From NCBI GenBank assembly GCA_035556715.1, contig DATMER010000136.1, positions 156,356 to 220,355 of the forward strand: a stretch of DNA of 64,000 bases, given 5' to 3'. The stretch is from DATMER01 sp035556715. Its GTDB lineage: Bacteria > Acidobacteriota > Thermoanaerobaculia > Multivoradales > UBA5704. The first letter of the stretch is position 1, and every line of letters starts with the position of its first letter. Below the pieces are notes generated by a model, which worked only from the letters and a program-made list of their open reading frames with translations, was not told where the DNA came from and made no database searches. A program made the translations under genes and the position numbers. This document shows positions 20,853-27,760 of the stretch, piece after piece.

Positions 20853-21529
20853 TCCAGCCCGCCGTGGTCGCCACCTCGGCCGGCGACCAGGGGCTCGCCG
20901 AGCTGGGCGCCCCGCTTCCTCTCGACCGGCTGGTCCCCGGAGACGGCGACTGGGAGGTGGAGATCGGCTTCGGCAAAGGGAAATACCTCCTGCGCCGCTG
21001 CCAGGAGGACCCCGGGCGCCGCTTCCTGGGGATCGAGCTGGCGGCCGAGTACTGGCGCCACTTCGTGGAGCGGGCGCGCAAGCGCGGGCTCCGCAACTGG
21101 GTGGCGCTACGCGGCGAGGCCCTCTATCTGGCTTCCACCGTCCTCCCGCCCGGGTTCGCCGCGGCGGTCCACGTCTACTTCCCCGATCCATGGCCCAAGA
21201 GCCGCCACCACAAGCGAAGGCTTTTCGATCCGGAGACGCTCGACCTCGTGATCCGTCTCGTGAAGCCGGGCGGACGCCTTCTCTTCGCCACCGATTTCCT
21301 GGAATATGGAGAGCTGGTGAAGGAGATCCTGGAAGGCTATCCCGGCATCCGGGTGGAGCGCCGCGACCGGGTCTGGGACGAGGGCCCGCGCACCCACTAT
21401 GAAGCGAAGTACATTGCCGAGGGGCGGCCGATCCTGCGCCTGGAGATCACGCGCGAAGAGGAGACCGTACTGCTCCATCCGCGGGGAGCGCCCGGCGTCC
21501 TGGCCGCGACATTCCAGGAGGAAGATTGA
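20849..21529 (+). CDS. trmB: tRNA (guanine-N7)-methyltransferase
   Basis: SAM-dependent methylation of G46 in tRNA. 226 aa. Motif I EVEIGFGKGKYLL, LGIELAAEYW, then the diagnostic VYFPDPWPKSRHHKRRLF and PGGRLLFATDF, and THYEAKY near the C-terminus (usually TxYE). TTG start at 20849 overlaps the manC stop as TTGA, a coupled start. A C-terminal extension of about 25 residues follows the catalytic domain. Confidence 0.94.
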   Translation: MIQPAVVATSAGDQGLAELGAPLPLDRLVPGDGDWEVEIGFGKGKYLLRRCQEDPGRRFLGIELAAEYWRHFVERARKRGLRNWVALRGEALYLASTVLPPGFAAAVHVYFPDPWPKSRHHKRRLFDPETLDLVIRLVKPGGRLLFATDFLEYGELVKEILEGYPGIRVERRDRVWDEGPRTHYEAKYIAEGRPILRLEITREEETVLLHPRGAPGVLAATFQEED

Positions 21530-21732
21530 TGGAGCCCGAGACTCCCGAGCGCCCGCGGATGAGCTGGGGCTCCCGGCTGACCCTGATCCTCGGCATCCTC
21601 GCCGGTCCGCTCTACGTGGCCTGGATCGCTGGCATCGAAGGCCGGCGGATCTGGGTGATCGTGGGGCTCGTGGTCCTGGTCGCGGGGTGCGCGGCGCTGG
21701 CGCACCGTCTGATGGCGATGACAAGAAAGTGA
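21529..21732 (+). CDS. Small two-helix membrane protein
   Basis: 67 aa with two predicted membrane segments (about residues 17-35 and 41-58) separated by a short Gly-Arg-Arg turn; charged ends. No family recognised. Its ATG overlaps the trmB stop (TGATG), so it is translated with trmB and precedes the S9 peptidase by 8 bases, forming one operon. Real-gene status rests on the coupling and hydrophobic pattern. Confidence 0.65.
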   Translation: MEPETPERPRMSWGSRLTLILGILAGPLYVAWIAGIEGRRIWVIVGLVVLVAGCAALAHRLMAMTRK

Positions 21733-21740
21733 GGTCCCCC

Positions 21741-23633
21741 ATGACCCGAATCCTCCCCCTCCTCGCGCTCGCGCTCGCCCTGCCGGTCCAGGGCGAGGCT
21801 CCCCGGCAGGTGCGCCGGTACACGATCGACCAGCTCCTCGCGACCACGGTCTTCCAGGGCGACTCGATCTCCCCGGATGGTCGCAAGATCCTGGTGAGCA
21901 GCAATCAGACCGGGGTCTTCAACGCCTTCGCTGTCCCGGTCGACGGCGGAGCGCCGGTCCAGCTCACTGACTCCAAGGTCAACGCGATCCGGGTCCTCGG
22001 CTGGTTCCCCCGGGACGAGCGCTTCCTCTACGTGAGCGACCAGGGGGGCGACGAGCGGACGCACCTCTACGTGCAGTCGCCGGACGGGAAGGTCCGCGAC
22101 CTGACGCCGGGCGACAAGCTCAAGGCCGAGCTCATGGGCTGGTCGCCGGACGACCGCTCCTTCTTCTTCCGGTCCAACGAGCGCGACCCGAGCCTCTTCG
22201 ACGTCTATGAGATGACGCTCGACGGGTACGAGCGCAAGCTCCTGTTCACCAACCCGGGCGGCTTCATTCCGGTCGGCGTCTCGCCCGACCGCCGTTACGT
22301 CGCGCTCGGGAAGGCGCAGAGCACGATCGACAACGATGTCCATCTGCACGACCGTACGTCCGGCAAGACCGCGCTCCTCACCCCCGACGAGCAGCCCGGC
22401 GCCGAGGTGGACAACGCCTTCCAGACCTTCAGCCCGGACGGCTCGAGCCTCTACTACACGACCGACCAGGGGGCGGAGTTCAAGCGCCTGATGCGCTACG
22501 ACCTGACCGCGGACCTGACCGCGGGCCGGCGCGAGGAGGTGCTGCGCCCCGACTGGGACGTGGCCGGGGCCGGCTTCCTGCGCTCGGGCAAGCACCTGAT
22601 GGTCGCGGTCAACGCCGACTCCCGCATGGAGATCCGCGTCTTCGAGGTGCCGGGCATGCGCCCCCTGGAGCTGCCGCGCGTGCCGGACGCGTCGTTGGCC
22701 AACGTCGAGATCTCCCGCGACGGCCGCTGGATGGCCTACTACGCCGAATCCGGCAGCACGCCGGCCAACCTTTACGTCCGCGACCTCCAGACCGGCAAGG
22801 ACCGCCAGCTCACGCGCAGCCTCGGCCCGGACATCGACCCGGCCGACCTGGTCACGGGCGAGGTCGTCCGCTTCAAGTCCTACGACGGCGTCGAGATCCC
22901 CGGCATCCTCTACAAGCCGCACCAGGCCTCGCCCACGGGACGGGTGCCGGCCGTGGTCAGGGTGCACGGCGGCCCGGGCGGCCAGGCCGAGGTCGACTAC
23001 CACCCCATGATCCAGTACCTGGTGAACCACGGCTACGCCGTCTTCGACATCAACAACCGGGGCAGCAGCGGCTACGGCAAGACCTTCTATGCGATGGACG
23101 ACCGCAAGCACGGCGACGCGGACCTGGACGACTGCGTCGCGAGCAAGAAGATGCTCGCCGCGACCGGCTGGATCGATCCGGACAGGATCGGCATCTATGG
23201 CGCCAGCTATGGCGGCTACATGGTGCTTGCCGCGCTGGCCTTCCGTCCGCGCGAGTTCGCCGCGGGGGTTGACATCTACGGGATCTCCAACTGGAAGCGG
23301 ACCATGGAGAGCATCCCGGCCTGGTGGGGCGCGATGCGCGATGCGCTCATCCGGGAGATCGGCGACCCGGAAAAGGATGCCGAGGCCCTGCTGCGGAAGT
23401 CGCCCCTCTTCCACGCCGACAGGATCGAGAGGCCGCTCCTCGTCCTCCAGGGGGAGAACGATCCGCGGGTCCTCAAGCGGGAGTCGGATTCGATCGTCGA
23501 GGCGGTGAAGAAGAGGGGTGTCCCGGTGGAGTACGTCGTCTTCGAGAACGAGGGGCACGGCTTCAGCCGCAAGGAGAGCCAGAAGAAGGCTTACGAGGCC
23601 GTGCTGGCCTTTCTGGACAAGTACCTCAAGTGA
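21741..23633 (+). CDS. Secreted S9-family peptidase (prolyl oligopeptidase / acyl-aminoacyl type)
   Basis: 630 aa. A signal peptide MTRILPLLALALALPVQG marks export. Residues about 40-370 form a WD/TolB-like beta-propeller (SPDGRKILVSS, SPDDRSFFF, SPDGSSLYYT, SRDGRWMAYY). The C-terminal alpha/beta hydrolase has Ser489 in GASYGGY, Asp574 in GENDPRV and His606 in EGHGF, an intact triad. Such enzymes remove dipeptides or acyl-amino acids from peptides in the periplasm. It lies downstream of the small membrane protein in the same direction. Confidence 0.92.
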   Translation: MTRILPLLALALALPVQGEAPRQVRRYTIDQLLATTVFQGDSISPDGRKILVSSNQTGVFNAFAVPVDGGAPVQLTDSKVNAIRVLGWFPRDERFLYVSDQGGDERTHLYVQSPDGKVRDLTPGDKLKAELMGWSPDDRSFFFRSNERDPSLFDVYEMTLDGYERKLLFTNPGGFIPVGVSPDRRYVALGKAQSTIDNDVHLHDRTSGKTALLTPDEQPGAEVDNAFQTFSPDGSSLYYTTDQGAEFKRLMRYDLTADLTAGRREEVLRPDWDVAGAGFLRSGKHLMVAVNADSRMEIRVFEVPGMRPLELPRVPDASLANVEISRDGRWMAYYAESGSTPANLYVRDLQTGKDRQLTRSLGPDIDPADLVTGEVVRFKSYDGVEIPGILYKPHQASPTGRVPAVVRVHGGPGGQAEVDYHPMIQYLVNHGYAVFDINNRGSSGYGKTFYAMDDRKHGDADLDDCVASKKMLAATGWIDPDRIGIYGASYGGYMVLAALAFRPREFAAGVDIYGISNWKRTMESIPAWWGAMRDALIREIGDPEKDAEALLRKSPLFHADRIERPLLVLQGENDPRVLKRESDSIVEAVKKRGVPVEYVVFENEGHGFSRKESQKKAYEAVLAFLDKYLK

Positions 23634-23706
23634 TCCGGGATAGCCCGGCTGGGGTGGGCTGGCCTCGGAGCACCCCCTCCTAACCTCCCCCGGAGCCAAC
23701 CCACCA

Positions 23707-23717
23707 CCTCTCCGGGA
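23707..23717. repeat. Left copy of 11-bp direct repeat flanking element B
   Basis: CCTCTCCGGGA, identical to 24278-24288. It may be a target-site duplication, though the same string is part of the dispersed CCTCTCCGGGAGAGG palindromes. Confidence 0.5.
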
Positions 23718-24277
23718 ATAGGCGCTAACTTTGCCGCTGTAGGGGTTCTTTCCCTGGGAGCGCCGGCATCCTTGCCGGCCTTCCTCGCTGGGGAAGGCCT
23801 CCCCATCGGGGCAACGGGCCGCGACCTGAGGGTATGAGGTCATACCCTCAGAGTGGGCTTCAGCCCCTTTGGGGGCGAGGCGTACGCGCAGGGTAGGAAG
23901 GCCTGCTCTGCGCGTACGAGGCACAACTTGCGCGGGCAAGTCCTGAGCTTCGGGTACGAAGCCCTACCCGTCGGATACGAGGCGTCCCCGCCGCGTGCGG
24001 GCCGTGCGCGCCGGGTAGGAGGCCGTACCCGTTGTGGACAGGTCAGCTGCGGCGGGTGCGCGTCGTACGAGCTGGGGCCGGGCCATCCGCGCCGGGGGCG
24101 GGCCGTCCCGGGTGCGGACTCGTCATGAGCAGCGGGTACGAGGTATTCCGCCCAGGGGCAGAACGTCCCGAGCGACGGAATCCTGCAGCCCTACCCTTTG
24201 GGAAGGGAAAGAGGCCGGCAAGGATGTCGGCGCTCCCAGGGAAAGAGCTGCAAGCTGTTCTAAGTTAGCGCCTATGC
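23718..24277. mobile_element. Element B: MITE-like element with long terminal inverted repeats around array B
   Basis: 560 bp with no protein gene. Left end ATAGGCGCTAACTT (23718-23731) is repeated inverted as AAGTTAGCGCCTAT (24262-24275). The similarity continues inward for about 65 bases on each side, including TTTCCCTGGGAGCGCC and ATCCTTGCCGGCC, after a short diverged segment. The interior (about 23822-24200) is a decayed array with a 20-bp period. Identical 11-bp sequences flank the element. No transposase is present, so it would be moved in trans. Recognition is from structure alone; I know no matching named family. Confidence 0.75.
23822..24200. repeat. Array B: decayed 20-bp-period repeats inside element B
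   Basis: About 18-19 consecutive blocks of 20 (rarely 21) bases, many starting RTNCC/GTACC and holding CGGGTAC or GCGTACG with a GGYC end, e.g. AGCAGCGGGTACGAGGT near 24126-24142. Same period and overlapping consensus as array A (TACCC...GGGTACGAGG), but more decayed. Not coding. Confidence 0.7.
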
Positions 24278-24339
24278 CCTCTCCGGGAGAGGGGGCCGGG
24301 GGGGGGGTGAGGACCTCGGACTTGCGATAGGCTCCTCCC
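24278..24339. repeat. Palindromic intergenic repeat and right copy of the 11-bp direct repeat
   Basis: CCTCTCCGGGAGAGG followed by a run of G and GGTGAGG, one of several dispersed palindromes in this window (compare 25339, 27532 and 62225). The first 11 bases duplicate 23707-23717. The remainder leads to the GTG of the ABC exporter. Confidence 0.6.
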
Positions 24340-26145
24340 GTGCTGAAGCGCCTCGCCTATCTTTGGCCCTATCTCCGCAACCACCGCCGCAAGCTCGTGC
24401 TCGGGCTGCTCTCGATTCTGGTGTCGGTGGCCGTGGGCATGGCCAACCCTCTCCTGGTCGGGCAGGCGATCGACTCGCTCGCGGCCGAGGTGACGTGGCA
24501 GGCCCTGCTTACCTATGCCGGCCTGATCCTGGCCGTCTCCCTGGTCCAGGGAGTTTTCAGCTATCTCCAGCGGATGCTCCTGGTGGGCATGAGCCGGGAC
24601 ATCGAGCTCGAGATCCGCAACGAGTACTTCGCCCACCTGGAGCGGCAGCCGCCGGCCTTCTTCCATGACCATCCCACCGGCGATCTCATGGCCCGGGCCA
24701 CGAACGACCTCCAGGCCGTGCGGATGCTCTGCGGCCCGGCCATCATGTACAGCAGCAATACCGTCTTCGCCGGAGCCGGCGCGCTGTTCTTCATGGCCCG
24801 CATCCATCCCGGCCTGACGCTGCTCGCGCTCTGCACCATGCCGGTGGTCGCGGGGGTCACGCAGATCTTCGGCCAGCGCATCCATGGCCTCTTCACCCAG
24901 GTCCAGGAGAAGTTCTCGGACATCTCCGCCCGGGTGCAGGAGAACATGGCCGGCGCGCGGGTGGTGAGGGCCTATGCCCAGGAGGAGCGGGAGAAGGCCG
25001 AGTTCGAACAGTTCAACCAGAGATACCTGGAGAAGAACCGCCGCCTGATCGGCTGGACGGTCTCCTTCTTTCCGCTGCTCCAGGGGCTGATCGGGCTGGG
25101 CTTCGTGGCCGTGCTCTGGTACGGGGGCAACCTGGTCCTCCGCCGCACCATCACGGTGGGCGAGTTCGTGACCTTCAACTTCTTCCTGGGCAAGCTGGTC
25201 TGGCCGATGATCGCCATCGGCTGGGTAATCAACCTGGCGCAGCGGGGCACGGCCTCCCTGGCCCGCATTCGCGAGGTCCTGGACCAGCCGCCGGCGATCC
25301 GGGACGAGGAGCGGTTGATCGATCCCGGGCCCAACTCTCTCTCCCCCAGCCTTGGGGGAGAGGGCCGGGGAGAGGGGGAATGGGATCAACCGATCCGCGG
25401 ATCGGTCCGCTTCGACCGGCTGACCTTTTCCTACCGCGAGGGGGGCGAGCCGGTCCTCCAGGATGTGGGCTTCCAGGTGGCGGCGGGGCAGACCGTGGCG
25501 CTCGTCGGCCGCACGGGCTCGGGCAAGAGCACGGTCCTCTCCCTGATCCCCCGGCTGAACGACCCGCCCGAGGGGACCCTGTTCGTGGACGGCATCGACG
25601 TCCGCCGGCTGCCCCTGGCGCGGGTGCGGTCGGCCATCGGCATGGTGCCCCAGGAGACCTTTCTCTTCTCGGCCACGATTCGGGACAACATCACTTTCGG
25701 CAGGCCGGAGGCCGCCGAGGAAGAGGTCCGGGAGGCGGCGCGGCTCGCCAGCCTGGAGACCGACCTCGTCCTTTTCCCGCAAGGGCTGGACACGATGGTG
25801 GGTGAGCGCGGCATCACTCTCTCCGGGGGTCAGAAGCAGCGCGTGGCCCTGGCCCGCGCCCTGCTGCGCAAACCCCGTCTCCTGCTGCTCGACGACTGCC
25901 TGTCCGCGGTGGACACGCAGACCGAGGAGCAGATCCTCCACAACCTGCGCACGGTCTTCGAGGGGCGCACGGTCTTCCTGGTCTCGCACCGGATCTCGAC
26001 GGTCAAGGACGCCGACCTGATCCTGGTCCTCGACGAGGGGAGGATCGTCGAGCGCGGCACCCACGAGCAGCTCATCGCCACCGGCGGTCTCTACGCCGAC
26101 CTTCACCAGCGCCAGCTCCTGGAGGAAGAGCTGGCTGCCGTTTGA
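24340..26145 (+). CDS. ABC exporter (membrane domain fused to ATPase)
   Basis: 601 aa half-transporter of the multidrug/lipid exporter type: six hydrophobic segments in residues 15-310 followed by an ATPase with Walker A GRTGSGKS, Q-loop VPQETFLFS, signature LSGGQKQRVALARAL, LLLDDCLSAVD and the switch His in VSHR. The Walker B ends in Asp-Asp (LLLDDC) where most have Asp-Glu, the pattern of a degenerate site in heterodimeric exporters; the partner is not in the window. Residues about 332-346 (NSLSPSLGGEGRGEG) come from an in-frame palindromic repeat in the linker. GTG start. Confidence 0.9.
   Translation: MLKRLAYLWPYLRNHRRKLVLGLLSILVSVAVGMANPLLVGQAIDSLAAEVTWQALLTYAGLILAVSLVQGVFSYLQRMLLVGMSRDIELEIRNEYFAHLERQPPAFFHDHPTGDLMARATNDLQAVRMLCGPAIMYSSNTVFAGAGALFFMARIHPGLTLLALCTMPVVAGVTQIFGQRIHGLFTQVQEKFSDISARVQENMAGARVVRAYAQEEREKAEFEQFNQRYLEKNRRLIGWTVSFFPLLQGLIGLGFVAVLWYGGNLVLRRTITVGEFVTFNFFLGKLVWPMIAIGWVINLAQRGTASLARIREVLDQPPAIRDEERLIDPGPNSLSPSLGGEGRGEGEWDQPIRGSVRFDRLTFSYREGGEPVLQDVGFQVAAGQTVALVGRTGSGKSTVLSLIPRLNDPPEGTLFVDGIDVRRLPLARVRSAIGMVPQETFLFSATIRDNITFGRPEAAEEEVREAARLASLETDLVLFPQGLDTMVGERGITLSGGQKQRVALARALLRKPRLLLLDDCLSAVDTQTEEQILHNLRTVFEGRTVFLVSHRISTVKDADLILVLDEGRIVERGTHEQLIATGGLYADLHQRQLLEEELAAV
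25339..25378. repeat. REP-like palindrome inserted in frame in the ABC exporter gene
   Basis: CTCTCCCCC-6-GGGGGAGAG (25339-25362) forms a perfect 9-bp stem and is followed by GGCCGGGGAGAGGGG. This is the intergenic palindrome family seen elsewhere in the window, here inside a gene between the membrane and ATPase domains, keeping the frame. Confidence 0.75.
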
Positions 26146-26159
26146 TCGGAGGAAAGACC

Positions 26160-27086
26160 ATGCGAGTCGTGATCACCGGCGGTTCGGGTTTGATTGGAGG
26201 GGCGCTCGCGCGGCATCTGGGCTCGGCGGGCTATGACGCGGTCATCCTGACCCGCAGCATGAGCCGGGTGGGGCCGCTGGCCCCCGGCGTGCGCGCGCAG
26301 GAGTGGGACGGCCTCACCTCCAAGGGTTGGGTCCATCTCCTCGACGAGGAGACCTACATCGTCCACCTCGCGGGCGAGAGCATCGCCTCGGGGCGCTGGA
26401 CCGAGGAGCGGAAGCGCCGCATCCGGGAGAGCCGCCTGCTCTCCGGCAAGGCCGTGGCCGAGGCCATCCGCCAGGCATCGCGCCAGCCCAGGGCGCTGCT
26501 CCAGGCCTCGGCCGTGGGCTACTACGGGCCGCGCGGCGACGAGGAGATCCTGGAGGGGCAGCCCCCGGGCCGGGGCTTCCTGGCCGACGTTTCGGTCGAC
26601 TGGGAGGCCTCCACGGTCGAGGTCGAGTCGATGGGCGTCCGCAGGGTCCTGCTGCGCACGGGCGTGGTGCTGGCGAAGGAGGGCGGCGCCCTTCCCCGCA
26701 TGGCCATGCCCTTCCGCCTGCTGGCCGGCGCCCCGCTGGGCAGCGGCCGGCAGTGGCTCCCGTGGATCCACATCGCCGACGAGGTCGGGGCGATCCGCTT
26801 CCTCCTGGAGAGGGACGACTCCCAGGGGCCGTTCAACCTCGTCGCTCCGAAGCCGGTGACCAACCGGGAGCTCGGCGACGTGCTGGAGAGGGTGCTGCGG
26901 CGGCCGAGCCCCCTGCAGGCCCTCGGGCTCGGGGTGCCGGAGCCGGTCTTCCGGGTCATGCTGGGGGAGATGGCCGACGCCTTGCTCCACAGCCAGCGCG
27001 TGATCCCGTCGCGCCTGCTCCAGCTCGGATACGTCTTCCGCTTCCCGGACATCGACTCCGCGCTGCGGGACCTCTTCAAGGATTAG
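26160..27086 (+). CDS. TIGR01777/SDR39U1-type epimerase family protein
   Basis: 308 aa atypical short-chain dehydrogenase (YfcH-like). N-terminal ITGGSGLIGGALARHL gives the NAD(P) site; YIVHLAGESIASGRWTEERKRRIRESRL, ASAVGYYGPRGDE, FLADVSVDWE, LRTGVVLAKEGGALPRM and PWIHIADEVGAIRF are hallmark blocks. The physiological substrate of this family is unknown; in some bacteria a relative affects cell division. ATG with GGAGGAAAG 7 bases upstream; it follows the exporter by 14 bases, probably co-transcribed. Confidence 0.9.
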   Translation: MRVVITGGSGLIGGALARHLGSAGYDAVILTRSMSRVGPLAPGVRAQEWDGLTSKGWVHLLDEETYIVHLAGESIASGRWTEERKRRIRESRLLSGKAVAEAIRQASRQPRALLQASAVGYYGPRGDEEILEGQPPGRGFLADVSVDWEASTVEVESMGVRRVLLRTGVVLAKEGGALPRMAMPFRLLAGAPLGSGRQWLPWIHIADEVGAIRFLLERDDSQGPFNLVAPKPVTNRELGDVLERVLRRPSPLQALGLGVPEPVFRVMLGEMADALLHSQRVIPSRLLQLGYVFRFPDIDSALRDLFKD

Positions 27087-27090
27087 GAAG

Positions 27091-27531
27091 ATGGCCGAGG
27101 CGATCCGTCAGGGGGACATCCCGGGGGTGCAGCTCCGCCGCAGGCAGGGGCTGGCGATCCCTCCCGGAGAAGCCTGGCTCTGGCTCTCCGAGCCGGACCG
27201 GCTGGCCCTCTGGCTCGCCGGCGGAGCGGATCTGAACGATGAGGAGCTTCTCCTGACCGGGGAGGGCTTCCGGGAGCGGGGGAGGACGATCGAGATCGTC
27301 CCGCCGAAGCTCTGGGTGCTCGCCTTCGAGCGTCTCGACTCCGGCTGGCCGTCCGCCACCCGCCTGACCCTGAGGGTCCACGGGACTCCTGCGGGCAGCG
27401 AGGTCGACGTCCTCCAGGACGGTTTCCAGCGGCTCCCTCTGTCCACCTGCCTCACCGTCTGGGAGACCTACCGCCGCCGCTGGCGCGACGCCCTGTCCAG
27501 ACTGGCCGAAGTGGCGGCGCCGGTCGCCTGA
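27091..27531 (+). CDS. SRPBCC / AHSA1-like domain protein
   Basis: 146 aa. The START-like fold is suggested by WLWLSEPDRLALWLAGGADL (helix after strand 1), a run of beta strands (IEIVPPKLWVLAFERL, TRLTLRVHG, SEVDVLQDGF) and a long C-terminal helix ETYRRRWRDALSRLAEV. Family members bind hydrophobic ligands or act as Hsp90 activator-like proteins; ligand unknown. ATG only 4 bases after the epimerase stop, so it belongs to the same operon. Confidence 0.75.
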   Translation: MAEAIRQGDIPGVQLRRRQGLAIPPGEAWLWLSEPDRLALWLAGGADLNDEELLLTGEGFRERGRTIEIVPPKLWVLAFERLDSGWPSATRLTLRVHGTPAGSEVDVLQDGFQRLPLSTCLTVWETYRRRWRDALSRLAEVAAPVA

Positions 27532-27701
27532 ACCTCACCCCCTGTCCCCCTCTCCCCTCTCCCACCCTGTCCCCCGCCGGGAGAGGGGGAACGTAGCTCA
27601 GGCCATCTTGCCTTCGTCGCGGGCACGGCTGCCTCAGAATCGTTCCCCCTCTCCCGGGGTCGGGTGGAAGGGAGATGGGAGAGGGGGACAGGGGGTGAGG
27701 T
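27532..27701. repeat. 170-bp inverted-repeat element (about 62-base arms)
   Basis: Left arm begins ACCTCACCCCCTGTCCCCCT and ends GGGAGAGGGGGAACG (27593); right arm is its near-perfect reverse complement, CGTTCCCCCTCTCCC (27641) to AGGGGGTGAGGT (27701), with a 47-base centre. The arms differ by small substitutions. It could form a very large hairpin between the SRPBCC gene and the TonB terminator. MITE- or REP-doublet-like; no gene inside. Confidence 0.75.
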
Positions 27702-27709
27702 CAAACAAA

Positions 27710-27737
27710 AAGGCCCCGGTCGCGAGACCGGGGCCTT
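27710..27737 (-). terminator. Rho-independent terminator of the TonB receptor gene
   Basis: Stem AAGGCCCCGGTC / GACCGGGGCCTT with a 4-base loop, followed on the minus strand by TTTGTTTG. It lies 23 bases after the receptor stop. Textbook shape. Confidence 0.85.
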
Positions 27738-27760
27738 CGTGCTTCAGCGAGAGGCTTCGA

